Source of the DNA: Idiomarina aquatica
Lineage (GTDB): Bacteria; Pseudomonadota; Gammaproteobacteria; Enterobacterales; Alteromonadaceae
Assembly: GCF_004362895.1 (NCBI RefSeq)
Contig: NZ_SNXI01000006.1
Span: forward strand, 1-64,000
Length of the DNA stretch: 64,000 nucleotides
Direction: 5' to 3'
Part shown: piece by piece, positions 1 to 11,000 of the stretch
Layout of the letters: each line of letters begins with the position of its first letter
Position numbering within the stretch: the stretch's first letter is position 1
The notes under the pieces: model-generated
What the model was told of the DNA's origin: nothing
The model's input: only the letters and a program-made list of their open reading frames with translations
Database searches by the model: none
Made by a program: the position numbers and the translations under genes

Positions 1-69
1 ATCGGGGATCGGCGTCAAGAGGTAATCGGTAAATTGGCGATCAATCGCTCATTTATTGGACAGTTCTAA
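1..69 (+). other. Possible 3' end of an unidentified plus-strand gene
   Basis: Frame 1 is open from the window edge for 22 codons and stops at TAA 67-69, so any gene here begins outside the window. Its stop interlocks with the TAG of the convergent protease gene (66-68 on the minus strand). I do not recognise the C-terminal residues (they end SFIGQF). The frame is short enough to be open by chance, so this is only a candidate. Confidence 0.25.
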
Positions 70-2435
70 ATCCGAATATTGGTGCGGAATAACGGGTATA
101 CCGCAATAGCGTCTCGACTTGCCAACTCCGCTGCGCTGCCCTTCCAAGTATCCGAATGTAAAGAGCCTTTATGTCGATTCTTTTTGCCAATCACCCAGTT
201 CGAGTCATTGTCATTTCTATTTGTGTGTTCGTCATCATCTCTGGCCGCCGCATTGATTCTGGCACGGAAATCTACCTCACTTTCTAAAGGGCGTTTCACG
301 TCAAAGCGAAGACCATGAGACTCATACCGATAGCGTGAGGTAACTCCACGAGCCGAGGGGTTAGGCTCAATAAAATACGACAATGTTACACGCATTTCCA
401 CGGAAGTTTCGCCAAGTGCTTCGAGCTCTTGTAGGGGCCAAGGCAGATTGTGAAGTTTCATATCACGGAGCTGAGGTTCTTTTCCCTTTTCGCGTTTGAA
501 CGGATTTAAAAACTCTTCACAGATCATGGTTAGTGAATTATCTGTGCTCCATATGGCTCGTTCGATGCTCGGCTCACCAAATCCGCAATGTCTTACTAAT
601 TCTGTTGTCTGTGCCTTGGTCGGCTCTCCTTTAGCTGGAAGAAACATGCGTTTCATGGCGTCCGTCCACTGTGCTGAGTGTACTATCAACCCTCGAATAC
701 TCTCACACCATAGTTCGGGATATCTTGCCATCAACTCGGCAGCCATTTTTGCGCAAAGAGCTGAAGCTGCGCTTGTTGCATTGCTCGTAGTAAACATACG
801 CTCGGCTGGATTCAAATGAGTAGTGAGCAGGCTCAGGCTCCTCATCCAAGCTGCACCAATACCATCTTGGGCAACATTGCCACCTTCAAACACTACATCT
901 GGTTTGAGTGGCCAATGAGACTGCCACGTCTGTGATGTCGTACTAAATGGACTTAATCCGCCTAATTCTGCAATTGGTGTATAATGTTGGGTATCAGCTT
1001 CAGTAATTCGTGTAAGGTTAGTCATTGCTCCGACGGTTAGCGCATTCCATGCTTGTGCAGGATCGTGGATACCGTCGGTTGCATTGCTGTGTGGATATTC
1101 CATCCAGGCATTGGCATCGTTGATATTGCCAGCAGATATAACAAATAGCCTTGGACTCTCACTTTGTTCATCAGCATCGTATGCAAGTCGATCAATAGTA
1201 GCTGACCAGGCAGAGGGACGGCCTCTGTCCCGATTGTCTCTCGCTGTAATAGCCATACTGTAAACTCGTTTACGATGTGGCGCAGCTATGGTTGTTCGAT
1301 AGACGGCCTCTGATGTCAGGTATCCGTGTAACTGAGCATCTCCGCCATTAGCACCGTCCTGCGGTATAAGTTTAACTGATTCTAGACGATGTGATACGCC
1401 GACAGGCGAGTTGGTTTCAAGCACTTCCGACAGATTTCCAAGTACAGCAAGCCCGGCCATTTCCGTGCCGTGCCCCTCGATATCGTTTACTCCCCATGCG
1501 GGATCAACGCTATGCTTATCTTCATTTGAAATGAGTTCTTTTAACAAGGGGTGGCCATTGTTTACGCCAGTATCAAATAAGCACACATACGGCACATCTT
1601 GGTCTGGCATTATTAAACGCTCCCTCAGATCATCTACCCACTGTGGCTGCTCATCAGGTGCTAAGTCATCAAAAAATTCTGCTGTTTCTTTCGCTCGACG
1701 TAATTCTGCAATGCTGTTTAAAGTCATTACCGAGCGTTTCATTTGCCCTACAGAACCATAAACTAGTAATACAGAACGTTCGGGAAAGTATAGCTCGCCA
1801 GGCGCAAGGCGAAAGCCGAGCCCCTCCGCCATTTCTCTAAATTGATCAACCACACCAATACGATCGTCTCGTATAGGCAGCCAGACCTCCCACCAAAGGT
1901 GTTCTTCGTCATCTGTTGGCATGGAGTCGGAAGAGTCTGTCCACAATGCGTGTATTGTTGCCGCGCGAATCTCATAAATTGCGTTCAGGAGTTTACTATT
2001 AGCCGGGCCACTTTTTTTATCATTGCTTTCATCTAAATAAGCAGTAATGAGTTTCTCAAACACTTCGAGTTTACCATCAGGCACAAATACGGTCGCAAAG
2101 GTTCTATTAACGTCGTGGCGGACATTTCGCAGTTCGATTCCTGAGCGCTCTCTGGCTAAAGACTCAAAAGCCAACTCAACATCAGGGAAGCTCTCAAACT
2201 CAATTTGTAAGCCAAAACCTTCCTCAACACCAGCCAGCCTTTGCTGAGCTGCTGCATCATTCAAAACTGATGTTAATTGCTTAATTTTATTCAGCAGCGC
2301 GCCACCATGTGCGTTTCTATCTCTATCGGGTATGACTTTGCCACTACCGCCTCTAGGTGGTGAAGTAAAACGCTCTGGCTGTGCGCTGTTTTGAAAAATA
2401 AAATGCTGGTGATTATTTGGTTCCTTACCTGCCAT
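66..2435 (-). CDS. ietS: Subtilisin-like (S8) serine protease of an IetAS-type system
   Basis: A 789-residue protein with a subtilase domain at about residues 275-600. The catalytic triad is visible: Asp288 in FDTGVN, His322 in GHGTEMAG and Ser555 in SNATSAAS, with oxyanion Asn437 in SAGN. The 270 residues before it and the roughly 190 after it match no domain I recognise. There is no signal peptide, so it should act in the cytoplasm, unusual for a subtilase. It lies 15 bases downstream of an AAA ATPase gene on the same strand. This two-gene pairing is that of IetA/IetS, first described as a plasmid-stabilising toxin-antitoxin pair on an Agrobacterium Ti plasmid and later shown to act against phage. 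In that view the protease is the effector and the ATPase its regulator. The protease assignment is very safe; the system name rests on pairing and architecture. Confidence 0.85.
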   Translation of the reverse strand: MAGKEPNNHQHFIFQNSAQPERFTSPPRGGSGKVIPDRDRNAHGGALLNKIKQLTSVLNDAAAQQRLAGVEEGFGLQIEFESFPDVELAFESLARERSGIELRNVRHDVNRTFATVFVPDGKLEVFEKLITAYLDESNDKKSGPANSKLLNAIYEIRAATIHALWTDSSDSMPTDDEEHLWWEVWLPIRDDRIGVVDQFREMAEGLGFRLAPGELYFPERSVLLVYGSVGQMKRSVMTLNSIAELRRAKETAEFFDDLAPDEQPQWVDDLRERLIMPDQDVPYVCLFDTGVNNGHPLLKELISNEDKHSVDPAWGVNDIEGHGTEMAGLAVLGNLSEVLETNSPVGVSHRLESVKLIPQDGANGGDAQLHGYLTSEAVYRTTIAAPHRKRVYSMAITARDNRDRGRPSAWSATIDRLAYDADEQSESPRLFVISAGNINDANAWMEYPHSNATDGIHDPAQAWNALTVGAMTNLTRITEADTQHYTPIAELGGLSPFSTTSQTWQSHWPLKPDVVFEGGNVAQDGIGAAWMRSLSLLTTHLNPAERMFTTSNATSAASALCAKMAAELMARYPELWCESIRGLIVHSAQWTDAMKRMFLPAKGEPTKAQTTELVRHCGFGEPSIERAIWSTDNSLTMICEEFLNPFKREKGKEPQLRDMKLHNLPWPLQELEALGETSVEMRVTLSYFIEPNPSARGVTSRYRYESHGLRFDVKRPLESEVDFRARINAAARDDDEHTNRNDNDSNWVIGKKNRHKGSLHSDTWKGSAAELASRDAIAVYPLFRTNIRI

Positions 2436-2450
2436 GCAATGTCCCTATCG

Positions 2451-3446
2451 TTAACTGCCAGTACTTAACCGTTTAGAAAGTTTACAGCGCTCTTCCAGTG
2501 CATGCGAAATATCTTTTTCTGATACACTCTTTGCTCGTTCAATCAGTGCTGTTTTGAGTACTTCATCAGTTGAACGGGTTAGTTCGGCATAACTTAAGCC
2601 ATTGGCTTTGGCTGCCAACCTCTTCCATGAAATATTTTTGACTGACACGCGAGATAGGCGAGATTTGAGCACGTTAGCGATATGAACATCATCAGGTAGT
2701 TCATAGTGCAGCAAATCATCAAAGCGACGGAAAAGAGCATTATCCAGAATATCGGGGTGATTAGTGGCACCGATAATTATGCTGTGGGAATCGTCCTGTT
2801 CAATCATCTGTAAAAAGCTATTGAGGATGCGCCGAACTTCACCCACGTCGTTTGCTAACCCACGTTGAGAACCTATAGCGTCAAACTCATCAAAGAAATA
2901 TACCCCACGAGCCTGACGGGTGGACTCAAATATCTGTCGCAGCTTCGCAGCCGTTTCGCCCATAAACTTGGTAATTAACCCATCCAAACGCACCTGAAAC
3001 AACGGAAGTCCCAGTTCACCGGCGAGCACAGATGCTGTCATAGTTTTACCAGTTCCCGGAGGCCCGACTAATAAAAGCTTACGCCGAGGAGACAAACCGT
3101 GTGAAAGGATCTCGGCCGCATGGCGCTGTTCAAGAATGATGCGATTCAATTGCTGAGCCAGATCACTGCTGAGCACCATATCGCCCAAGCGAGCTTTAGG
3201 ATAACTAACGCTAAGCAGATTAGCCAACTCACCTCGTGGCTTGCTGATGGGCACTGTTTTCTTCTCTGACCCAATCACTCGACTAGCTTTGGCCTGATCT
3301 ACTAAAGTACGCAATTCTCCTGCAAGCTTGCCATGCCCTCTCTTAGCTTCATGCGCGGCCACCTGCATGGCGACTGAATAGAAACGGCTGTCGTCACCCT
3401 CCAAATGTGATTGAAGCAACGCTTTTAGTTGATTTGCATTGGCCAT
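2451..3446 (-). CDS. ietA: AAA ATPase of an IetAS-type system
   Basis: A 331-residue single-domain AAA ATPase. Walker A is GPPGTGKT at residues 128-135, Walker B ends in FFDEFD with Asp186/Glu187, sensor 1 Asn229 is in GATNHPD, and the arginine-finger pair is Arg240/Arg241. The fold resembles FtsH/spastin-like AAA modules. The N-terminal 90 residues are probably helical and could bind a partner. A strong GGAGG precedes the ATG. As first gene of the pair it probably controls or delivers substrates to the downstream S8 protease; in the Agrobacterium ietAS pair the ATPase partner is the antidote. Both active sites are intact, so the system looks functional. It lies in an apparent insertion beside a truncated transporter. 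Confidence 0.85.
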   Translation of the reverse strand: MANANQLKALLQSHLEGDDSRFYSVAMQVAAHEAKRGHGKLAGELRTLVDQAKASRVIGSEKKTVPISKPRGELANLLSVSYPKARLGDMVLSSDLAQQLNRIILEQRHAAEILSHGLSPRRKLLLVGPPGTGKTMTASVLAGELGLPLFQVRLDGLITKFMGETAAKLRQIFESTRQARGVYFFDEFDAIGSQRGLANDVGEVRRILNSFLQMIEQDDSHSIIIGATNHPDILDNALFRRFDDLLHYELPDDVHIANVLKSRLSRVSVKNISWKRLAAKANGLSYAELTRSTDEVLKTALIERAKSVSEKDISHALEERCKLSKRLSTGS

Positions 3447-3472
3447 AAAGTGATCCTCCCAAATGTGGAGTC

Positions 3473-3478
3473 ATTGTA
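3473..3478 (-). promoter_or_regulatory. Candidate -10 box for ietAS
   Basis: TACAAT on the minus strand, about 27 bases before the ietA start codon, differs from the sigma-70 consensus at one base. No good -35 hexamer lies 17 bases upstream. It is the only obvious promoter element between ietA and the truncated transporter gene. Confidence 0.35.
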
Positions 3479-3522
3479 CCTTGTCACGCGAGTAATCACG
3501 ACCAAAAACATCAAGTAACCAC

Positions 3523-4698
3523 CTAGGCTTCAAAACTCCGCTTACAATCTGACTTCCCGGGGCTTTTAATCTTGTCTACGACTTGTTTCCCAGCTTTTCC
3601 TGATTCTATATACGAGCCAATAAGGCGCGAGTAGAACCAGCATAAGCCTGATACTTGCACAAAGCAGATACGAGCAACAAACACGGCCATTAATGGTGTA
3701 TAACCAATAAACCAGGCAAAGAAAAATACTGTCCACCATTGCATCCACCAATCCGGAGCAGTATTTGTAGTCATCGTCGCCATAGCAAAGAACGAGCCAA
3801 GATATCTGCCCATGCCCTGTAAATAACTGTCTGCCAGGAACAGTGTTGGCCCAAATACGATAATCACAGCGGCAATAGCGAGTGCTAAAAACACGTTCAT
3901 TCGACTTAAAAACTGAATGCCTTTGTGCAGTCCGGTTAACGCTGAGGTCATATAAATCGCCGCCAGACATAACAAAATAGTCAGCTGCAGGGCAAAGCCA
4001 TCCGTTGCGCCAAACAACTCACTCAAGCCAAAGCTCACCTGCGTTGCCAGAAAACCAATAGGACCGACTGTTCCTGCAACCACTGCAATCACGCAGCAAG
4101 CATCAACAATACTACCTAACGCACCTTTTAAAACGCGCTCTCCCAACACCGGATACAACAATGTCCGCGGCTGCAGCGGCTTACCTTTAACATAGTGGGC
4201 GTAGGACAATACAATCGCAGACAATGAGCCCAGCACGGCCCAGGCCAAAAACCCCCAATGCATAAAACTCTGCGCCAAAGCGGGCGCTATTGCTTCAGCA
4301 CTTCCCCCATCGGCATCTGATGCCGGCGGACTGACCAAAAAGTGATAGACCGGTTCTCCTGCTGCGAAAAATACACCACCACCTGCAAGTAAGGTACACA
4401 AGATCATAGACAGCCAACGAAATGTGGTTATCTCCGGCTTATCAAGGGAGCCTATTCGTGCTTGCCCATAACGACTCATGGCCGTCGCGATCGCAATAAA
4501 AAAAGTAAGTATCAGCAGAACCTGGAAAAACGAGCCAAAATATTTGGCAGTCCAGGCAAAACCGCTGGCAATAGCGCTTGCCGTTAGCTCTATATCCCAA
4601 AGCGACAGGCCTAAAAACAAAACAATAAATCCCATTGTTAAGACGAGAACAATAGGGTCTCCGAAGCGTTTTTCCTGATTTACGTTCGCTTTATTCAT
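3523..4698 (-). pseudogene. Truncated BCCT-family (betaine/choline/carnitine) transporter
   Basis: Residues 1-344 are a good BCCT transporter: repeated membrane helices, a substrate-loop segment with AGEPVYHF, and the tryptophan-rich DWWMQWW followed by GYTPLMAVFVARI. BCCT proteins are usually at least 500 residues with 12 helices. Here similarity stops right after FVARI (DNA position about 3667), and 47 unrelated, charged residues run to a stop at 3523. The last helices are therefore missing and transport is unlikely. The ietAS genes start on the other side of the break, so the transporter was probably cut when that segment arrived or through a later deletion. It lies 35 bases after orn on the same strand. 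Confidence 0.8.
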
Positions 4699-4733
4699 TG
4701 CTCGGCCTTTGTCGGTCGGTTTATAAAGTGTAC

Positions 4734-5288
4734 TTAGGGAAGGCGTAAAAAGTTTTCCCGATAATGGCGAAGTTCTGCAACTGATTCACGAATATCTTCC
4801 AGAGCTTCGTGTGCGCCTTTCTTTTTAAAGCCATTCAGAACCTCCGGATTCCAGCGCTTTGCCAACTCTTTCAAGCTACTGACATCCAAATTGCGATAAT
4901 GAAAAAAAGACTCTAATTCAGGCATGTGTTTAACTAAAAAACGGCGATCCTGACAAATACTATTACCACACATCGGGCTACTATTGGGCTCGACCCATTG
5001 TTTTAGGAAGTCGAGGGTTGCTTGCACAGCGTGAGGCTCTTTAAATTCACTTGCCTTTATACGATCAACCAGGCCCGAGCCGGTATGCGTTTTTACATTC
5101 CAATCATCCATCCGATCAAGAAACTCTTGCGGTTGGTTGATAGCGATTACTGGCCCCTGCGCCAGTTCATTAAGGTCAGCATCCGTTACGATAGTCGCTA
5201 TTTCAATAATGTGATGTTGCTCAGGATCCAAGCCGGTCATTTCCAGATCAATCCAAATTAGCCTATCGTTTTTATTGTTATCGCTCAT
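4734..5288 (-). CDS. orn: Oligoribonuclease
   Basis: A 184-residue DEDDh 3'-5' exonuclease that degrades 2-5 nt RNAs, the last step of mRNA decay, and pGpG from c-di-GMP breakdown. The residues are visible: Asp14 and Glu16 in DLEMTG, Asp114 in CQDRRF, His160 and Asp165 in HEALED. Length and sequence are close to E. coli Orn. It is divergent from rsgA, as in many Gammaproteobacteria. pGpG removal makes it relevant to the two c-di-GMP proteins elsewhere in the window. Confidence 0.97.
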   Translation of the reverse strand: MSDNNKNDRLIWIDLEMTGLDPEQHHIIEIATIVTDADLNELAQGPVIAINQPQEFLDRMDDWNVKTHTGSGLVDRIKASEFKEPHAVQATLDFLKQWVEPNSSPMCGNSICQDRRFLVKHMPELESFFHYRNLDVSSLKELAKRWNPEVLNGFKKKGAHEALEDIRESVAELRHYRENFLRLP

Positions 5289-5360
5289 AATCCCACTCTA
5301 AACTGTTACTATTTTCAGGTATGATAGCGTCAATTCAGTTTCAACGACAGGTCGATTGGC

Positions 5361-6404
5361 TTGGTAAAAAAACGTCGCCTCAATAAAGGTCAGCAACGCC
5401 GGGTAAAACAAAATCAGCGTAAGCGGCTGGAACAGCCTGGCTTAGACTTTGATAGTGATCAATTAGGTCCGTCCGAGCAGGGACGCGTGGTTAGCCGTTA
5501 TGGGCAACACGCCGACATTATAGATAATGACGGCGTGTTGATACGCTGTCATATTCGCCGCGCCGTCGACAGCCTCGTCTGTGGCGATCGCGTAATCTGG
5601 CGCCGGGCCACGTCATCTACTGATGGCATGCAGGGCGTCATCGAAGCGGTTCATGATCGCGAATCGCTTCTCTCCCGGCCTGATTTCTATGACGGGCTGA
5701 AACCGGTCGCTGCTAATGTCGACCAGATTTTTGTGATATCCAGTGTGTTACCTGCTTTTAGTTCACAGATTATCGATCGTTATATTGTCGCCTGCGAAGA
5801 TATTCATATTGAACCCATCATCGTGCTGAATAAAATTGATTTGCTGGCTGAACTCTCGAGTAACGAGCAACAGTTGATCAACGACTGTTTAAATTATTAT
5901 CAAGAGATAGGGTATAAGGTTCTTAAAGTCAGTAGTGCGCTTGAGCACGGCCTAACCGCTATGACCGAAAAACTGCCCGGCCATATTTCGATTGTTGTCG
6001 GCCAGTCCGGCGTGGGTAAATCTTCATTGGTTAATAATATCCTGCCTGAAGTTGGCACCGCCACCAAGCAGGTTTCGGATAACTCAGGGCTCGGTCAGCA
6101 TACAACCACAGTTGCGACATGGTACGACTTGCCGGCAGGTGGATCATTGATTGATTCACCCGGCATTCGTGAGTTTTCCTTGTGGCATTTAGAAAAGGAC
6201 CGGGTCGCCTGGGGCTTTAAAGACTTCAGACCCTACTTAGGCGGCTGTAAGTTTCGCGACTGCAAGCATCGCAATGATCCTGGCTGCGCCCTTCAACAGG
6301 CGACAGACGCCGGCGAGATCGCCAGCTGGCGATTGCAGAACTATCACCGAATTATCGAGTCTATGGACTCACAGAAGCCCAATAGGGTTATGCCAAGAGG
6401 TTAA
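5361..6404 (+). CDS. rsgA: Ribosome small-subunit GTPase RsgA
   Basis: Circularly permuted GTPase that assists late 30S maturation. After an OB-fold the motifs run in permuted order: NKID (157-160), P-loop GQSGVGKSS (214-222) and DSPG (265-268). A C-terminal zinc finger follows with Cys296, Cys301, His303 and Cys309. The start is a TTG; the basic N-terminus with LNKGQQRRV matches E. coli RsgA, which supports this start over an internal ATG. Its stop overlaps the psd start (TAATG), so the two are probably translationally coupled. Confidence 0.96.
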   Translation: MVKKRRLNKGQQRRVKQNQRKRLEQPGLDFDSDQLGPSEQGRVVSRYGQHADIIDNDGVLIRCHIRRAVDSLVCGDRVIWRRATSSTDGMQGVIEAVHDRESLLSRPDFYDGLKPVAANVDQIFVISSVLPAFSSQIIDRYIVACEDIHIEPIIVLNKIDLLAELSSNEQQLINDCLNYYQEIGYKVLKVSSALEHGLTAMTEKLPGHISIVVGQSGVGKSSLVNNILPEVGTATKQVSDNSGLGQHTTTVATWYDLPAGGSLIDSPGIREFSLWHLEKDRVAWGFKDFRPYLGGCKFRDCKHRNDPGCALQQATDAGEIASWRLQNYHRIIESMDSQKPNRVMPRG

Positions 6405-7288
6405 TGAGCGTGTCAACGTCAGACAAAATTAAAATTGCAGCACAGTATGCTACCCCAAAACATTTACTTTCTCGCTTAGTCGGCCGGTTTGCTGCGGCTC
6501 GGGCGGGTATTTTTACCCAGTTATTCATTAAATGGTTTATCAAGCAATATGGCATTGATATGAGTGAGGCGATTGAGGAACACCCGTCGGCGTATAAAAC
6601 CTTTAATGCGTTTTTCACCCGGCGTCTCAAACCCGAGTTACGCCCTCTGATTGCCGCGGAAGGCGAGTTAGCACATCCTGTTGACGGGGCTGTCAGTCAA
6701 CTGGGCCAGATAAATGAAGACCGTGTGTTTCAGGCCAAGGGGCACGATTATTCATTACAAGAATTATTGGGCGGCGAGGCGCAGGATGCGAGCCAGTTCA
6801 TCGACGGTGATTTTGCCACCATCTATTTAGCACCGAAAGATTACCATCGTATTCATATGCCCTGCGACGGCGTGCTGAAGAAAATGACCTACATACCCGG
6901 CGACTTGTTTTCTGTTAATCCCCTGACAGCAGCAAACGTACCGAATTTGTTTGCCCGTAATGAGCGCGTAGTCGCTATTTTTGATACGGAAGTTGGCCCT
7001 ATGGCCATGGTGCTGGTTGGGGCAACTATTGTTGCCAGTATTGGCACTGTTTGGTCAGGAACGGTTACGCCTCCGCGCGGCGGCCGAGTTCAATCATGGT
7101 CTTATCCGACATCGGGACCCGAAGCGATTCGCTTAAACAAAGGTGAAGAGATGGGGCATTTTAAACTCGGTTCTACTGTGGTTCTGGCCTTTGCTAAAGA
7201 CGCCATTACGTTTGAGGAGTCGCTAAAACCGCGCTCAGTTACACGTATGGGGCAAATTATGGCTGTATGCAAGGAAGCTAACAGCTAA
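6404..7288 (+). CDS. psd: Phosphatidylserine decarboxylase proenzyme
   Basis: Inner-membrane enzyme converting phosphatidylserine to phosphatidylethanolamine. The self-cleavage motif LGST is at residues 255-258; Ser257 becomes the pyruvoyl group that separates beta and alpha chains. The length of 294 is typical of the gammaproteobacterial type I enzyme. It overlaps the end of rsgA by one base, an arrangement common in the group, and is followed with no gap by a glycerophosphodiesterase gene, giving a small phospholipid cluster. Confidence 0.96.
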   Translation: MSVSTSDKIKIAAQYATPKHLLSRLVGRFAAARAGIFTQLFIKWFIKQYGIDMSEAIEEHPSAYKTFNAFFTRRLKPELRPLIAAEGELAHPVDGAVSQLGQINEDRVFQAKGHDYSLQELLGGEAQDASQFIDGDFATIYLAPKDYHRIHMPCDGVLKKMTYIPGDLFSVNPLTAANVPNLFARNERVVAIFDTEVGPMAMVLVGATIVASIGTVWSGTVTPPRGGRVQSWSYPTSGPEAIRLNKGEEMGHFKLGSTVVLAFAKDAITFEESLKPRSVTRMGQIMAVCKEANS

Positions 7289-7996
7289 ATGAAAATTTGG
7301 GCGCACCGGGGAGCCAGTGCAGAGGCTCCCGAAAACACCCTGGCGGCATTTAGTCGCGCGATGGATGCAAAGGTTCACGGCATAGAGCTGGATGTTTATG
7401 CTATCGATGGCGAGCGCTTCGTGTTTCACGATCGTTATTTACAGCGTTTAACCGCGACTCACGGGCGTTTAAAAGACCTTACCCAGCAGCAAATTCGCCG
7501 CTTAAAAGTGTTTGGCCAACAACCCATTCCAACCTTACGCGAAGCACTGCAACACATTGATGGTTACTGTTGCGTCAACATCGAGTTAAAAGGTGATGTG
7601 CCCAGCCCCGAGTTGATTAGCGACATTGACTGGGCACTGGCCAACACCCAGTTTGAGCTGCCGCAGATCTTGGTATCTTCGTTTAACCATCACTGGCTAC
7701 AACGCCTGACTCATCGTCGCCCTGACATTGCGATTGGCGCTTTAACGACCTGCTGCCCGCTGGATTATTGCGCATTCGCGTCACGGCTCAATGCTGTTGC
7801 CGCTCACGTCGATGTTGATTTTATTACGCAGGAACTGGTCGATGACGCACACCGGCGCGATCTACAAATTTATGTGTTTACCGTTGACGAGCAGCACGAT
7901 ATTGAAGAACTGCACGCCATGGGCGTCGATGGCATTTTTACCAACAACCCGGTGTTTGTCGACAACATTTTAAAAGGGGTTGGCACCTCCCGGTGA
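7289..7996 (+). CDS. Glycerophosphodiester phosphodiesterase, UgpQ-like
   Basis: A 235-residue GDPD-family enzyme that hydrolyses glycerophosphodiesters to glycerol-3-phosphate and an alcohol. Visible residues are His6-Arg7 in AHRG, Glu14 and Asn16 in APENT, the metal ligands Glu33 and Asp35 in GIELDV, and His47 in FHD. There is no signal peptide, so it is cytoplasmic like UgpQ rather than periplasmic GlpQ. It begins at the base after the psd stop. Its last codons form one arm of a strong terminator. Confidence 0.92.
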   Translation: MKIWAHRGASAEAPENTLAAFSRAMDAKVHGIELDVYAIDGERFVFHDRYLQRLTATHGRLKDLTQQQIRRLKVFGQQPIPTLREALQHIDGYCCVNIELKGDVPSPELISDIDWALANTQFELPQILVSSFNHHWLQRLTHRRPDIAIGALTTCCPLDYCAFASRLNAVAAHVDVDFITQELVDDAHRRDLQIYVFTVDEQHDIEELHAMGVDGIFTNNPVFVDNILKGVGTSR

Positions 7997-8009
7997 CAAC
8001 CCCTTTTAA
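7970..8009. terminator. Bidirectional terminator between GDPD and RND genes
   Basis: A perfect 13-base inverted repeat, TTAAAAGGGGTTG at 7970-7982 and its complement at 7997-8009, with a 14-base loop. A-rich and T-rich ends let it work both ways. The left arm lies within the GDPD coding end and the stop codon lies in the loop. It separates convergent transcription units. Confidence 0.85.
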
Positions 8010-8032
8010 CTTACTCAATTTGCCGCAGCGTT

Positions 8033-11000
8033 TTAGCTGTGATGGTCGGGATAGTCTTCCTGCATAGATTCCAGGCGTCGGGTAAGTGCTAATGGTGATG
8101 TTGTTTTCTTAGCCATCAACAAGTAAAGCGCCGGAATTACAAACAGAGTTAAAAACGCCGATACCGCAACCCCGGAAAATATAACAATACCAATAACCAT
8201 ACGGCTCTCATGCCCCGGACCTGACCCCAGAATAAGCGGTAGTGCGCTCATTAGTGTGGTAAATGCAGTCATAACGATAGGACGAAGACGCTGTTGCGAC
8301 GCGCGTAACACAGCCTCTTTAAAATCTAAGCCGGCATCACGCAACTGGTTGGCAAATTCGACAATCAAAATACCATTTTTAGCCGCCAGACCGATTAACA
8401 TCACAATGCCGATTTGAGAGTAAATATTAATGGTTTGCCCGGTAACGTAAAGGCCAATAAATGCGCCGACAATTGCCATGGGTACCGCCAGCATAATAAC
8501 CAGCGGATGCACGAAGCTCTCAAATTGCGCCGCCAATACCAGAAACGTGATTACCAGGGCCAGTCCAAACACAAAAATGATTGAGCTGCCACTTTCCTGA
8601 TAAAGCTGCGATTCGCCCTTATAATCAATGGATACATCTTCCGGCAATTTCTCATCGACTACCCCTTCCAGAAAACTGAGCGCCTCACCCAGTGAGTAGC
8701 CTTCTGCAAGGTTTGCTTCGATGGTCACGCTGCGCATTCGGTTATAGCGATTAAGCTGTCCGGAAGTAGCCTTTTCACTAATATTGACCACGTTAGACAG
8801 CGGAATTAACTCGCCGCTACGACTTGAGCGTACGTAAATGTTATCGATAGCTGCCGGACTGCGGTAGTCAGCTTTCTCGCCTTCCAGCATCACATAATAT
8901 TCTTCACCGCGATCAAGATAGGTGGTTACCCGACGCTGCCCAAGGATCGATTGTAAGGTAATACCGATATCCTGTACCGACACACCTAAATCAGCAGCCC
9001 GGGCTTCGTCTACTTCGATCAATAACTGCGGCAATGTTTCTTTATAATCGCTATCGACTTCCTGCAAACCCGGATTAGTCATCGCCTCTTCGATAACAAT
9101 ATCCCGGTATTGGGCCAGCTGCTCATAGGTATTGCCCTGCAGTACAAACTGAACCGGGCGGCCGCCACCACCACTAATACCACTGCGCATAAAGGCAAAG
9201 GCCTGTACACCGACAACCTGGTTAAGTTTGCTGCGCATCTCTTCCATCAGTTCGAACGTCGACCATTCGCGCTCTTCAAACGGAATAGCACCGACAATGG
9301 CAATACCGGCAGAGCCACCCCAGCCTGGCGCCCGCACAATGACACGGTCAATTTTATTTTGATCAAGGTACGGCAACAGTATTTGCTCAATTTCATCCAT
9401 ATGACGAGAGTTTGATTCAAAACTCGCACCCTCAGCGCCACGGATACTAATGTAAAACGTGCCTCGGTCTTCTGGTGGCGCAAACTCCTGGGGGATGAGT
9501 TTAAGTGCGCCAAAGCTAACAACACCCGCCATGATGACTAATATCAGGGCAAAAATCGGTCGCGCAACACTCGCCTCCAGTACCTTGCGATAGCTTTTCT
9601 CCAGCCACGAAAATACCGCGTCAAACGCCTTACCAAATTTGCTACTGCGCTCTTTATGGCTTAGTACCTTTGAACTTAGCATCGGCGTTAACGTCAACGC
9701 CGCAATGCTCGAAAACGCAACCGCCGCCGCTATGGCTAAAGCAAACTCCGTAAACAGCTTACCAATGTTACCTTCCAAAAAGGCTAACGGTACAAATACA
9801 CTGATTAGCACTAAGGTTGTTGCAACAACTGCAAAGCCAACTTCACGTGCGCCGCGATAAGCAGCCAACAGAGGCGGTTCGCCCGACTCAATGCGGCGAT
9901 AAATGTTCTCCAGCACTACAATAGAGTCATCGACCACCAGGCCAATCGCAAGCACCAGCGCCAGCAGCGTCAACAGGTTTATCGAAAAGCCTAAAGCAAA
10001 TAATACAATATAGGAGGCAATAATCGCGACCGGAACGGTGAGCGCCGGAATGATGGTGGCACGGACATTACCGAGGAATAAGTATATCACCACCACCACT
10101 AAGCACATGGCGATTAATAATGTGTTGTATACCTCGTCGATTGAACCCTGAATGAAAATCGATGAGTCATAACTGGTCGCCAGATACATGGTTTCAGGAA
10201 GCGTTTTTTCCAGCCGCTCCATCTCTTGCCGGACATTTTCGACAACTGACAGCGTATTGGCTTTGGATTGTTTAATAATGCCAATACCGACCATGTTAAC
10301 GCCGTTACCGCGGAAGTCGGTTTTATCATCTTCGGCACCGAGTTCGACACGTGCTATTTCTCCCAGCCTTACCAGGTACCCGTCGTCTCCCCGGCGAACG
10401 ACGAGGTTTTTAAAGTCCTCTTCGGATAGATAAGCACGCGCCATGCGCACCGAGAATTCTCGTTCGGTCGATTCAACCTGGCCCGCGGGCAGCTCAATAT
10501 TTTCTTCCCGCAGTCGGCTGACAATATCGGTAACTGTTACATCGCGAGCTGCCATAGCGTCACGATCAAGCCATACGCGCATCGCGTAGCGGCGGTCACC
10601 GCCAATCCGCACTCGCGCCACACCATCGACTACCGCTAAGCGATCGACAATATAGCGTTCGGCGTAATCGGTAAGCTCCAGAATCGACATGCTTTCGCTG
10701 CGCAGGTTGTACCAAACCACAGTGGTTTCATCTGAGGAAGCTTTTGAGACTTCAGGCGGGTCGGATTCTTCCGGCAGGTTGTCAAGGGCCCGGGAGACAC
10801 GCTCGCGTACGTCGTTTGAGGCCGCGTCGATATCACGTGTTAAATTAAACTCGATGCTAATATTAGAATAACCCGGACGGCTACTGGAACTAATATTCTT
10901 AATCCCTTCGATACCACTAATACGCTCTTCGATCAGCTGCGTAATTTGCGTCTCGACGACTTCTGCAGACGCTCCCGGATAGTCCGTGCTGACACTTACT

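Noticed and set aside
3566-3970. A 134-codon frame overlapping the end of the BCCT gene
   Set aside because: It lies mostly within well-conserved BCCT coding sequence in another frame and is a shadow; it also fails to restore BCCT similarity after the break.
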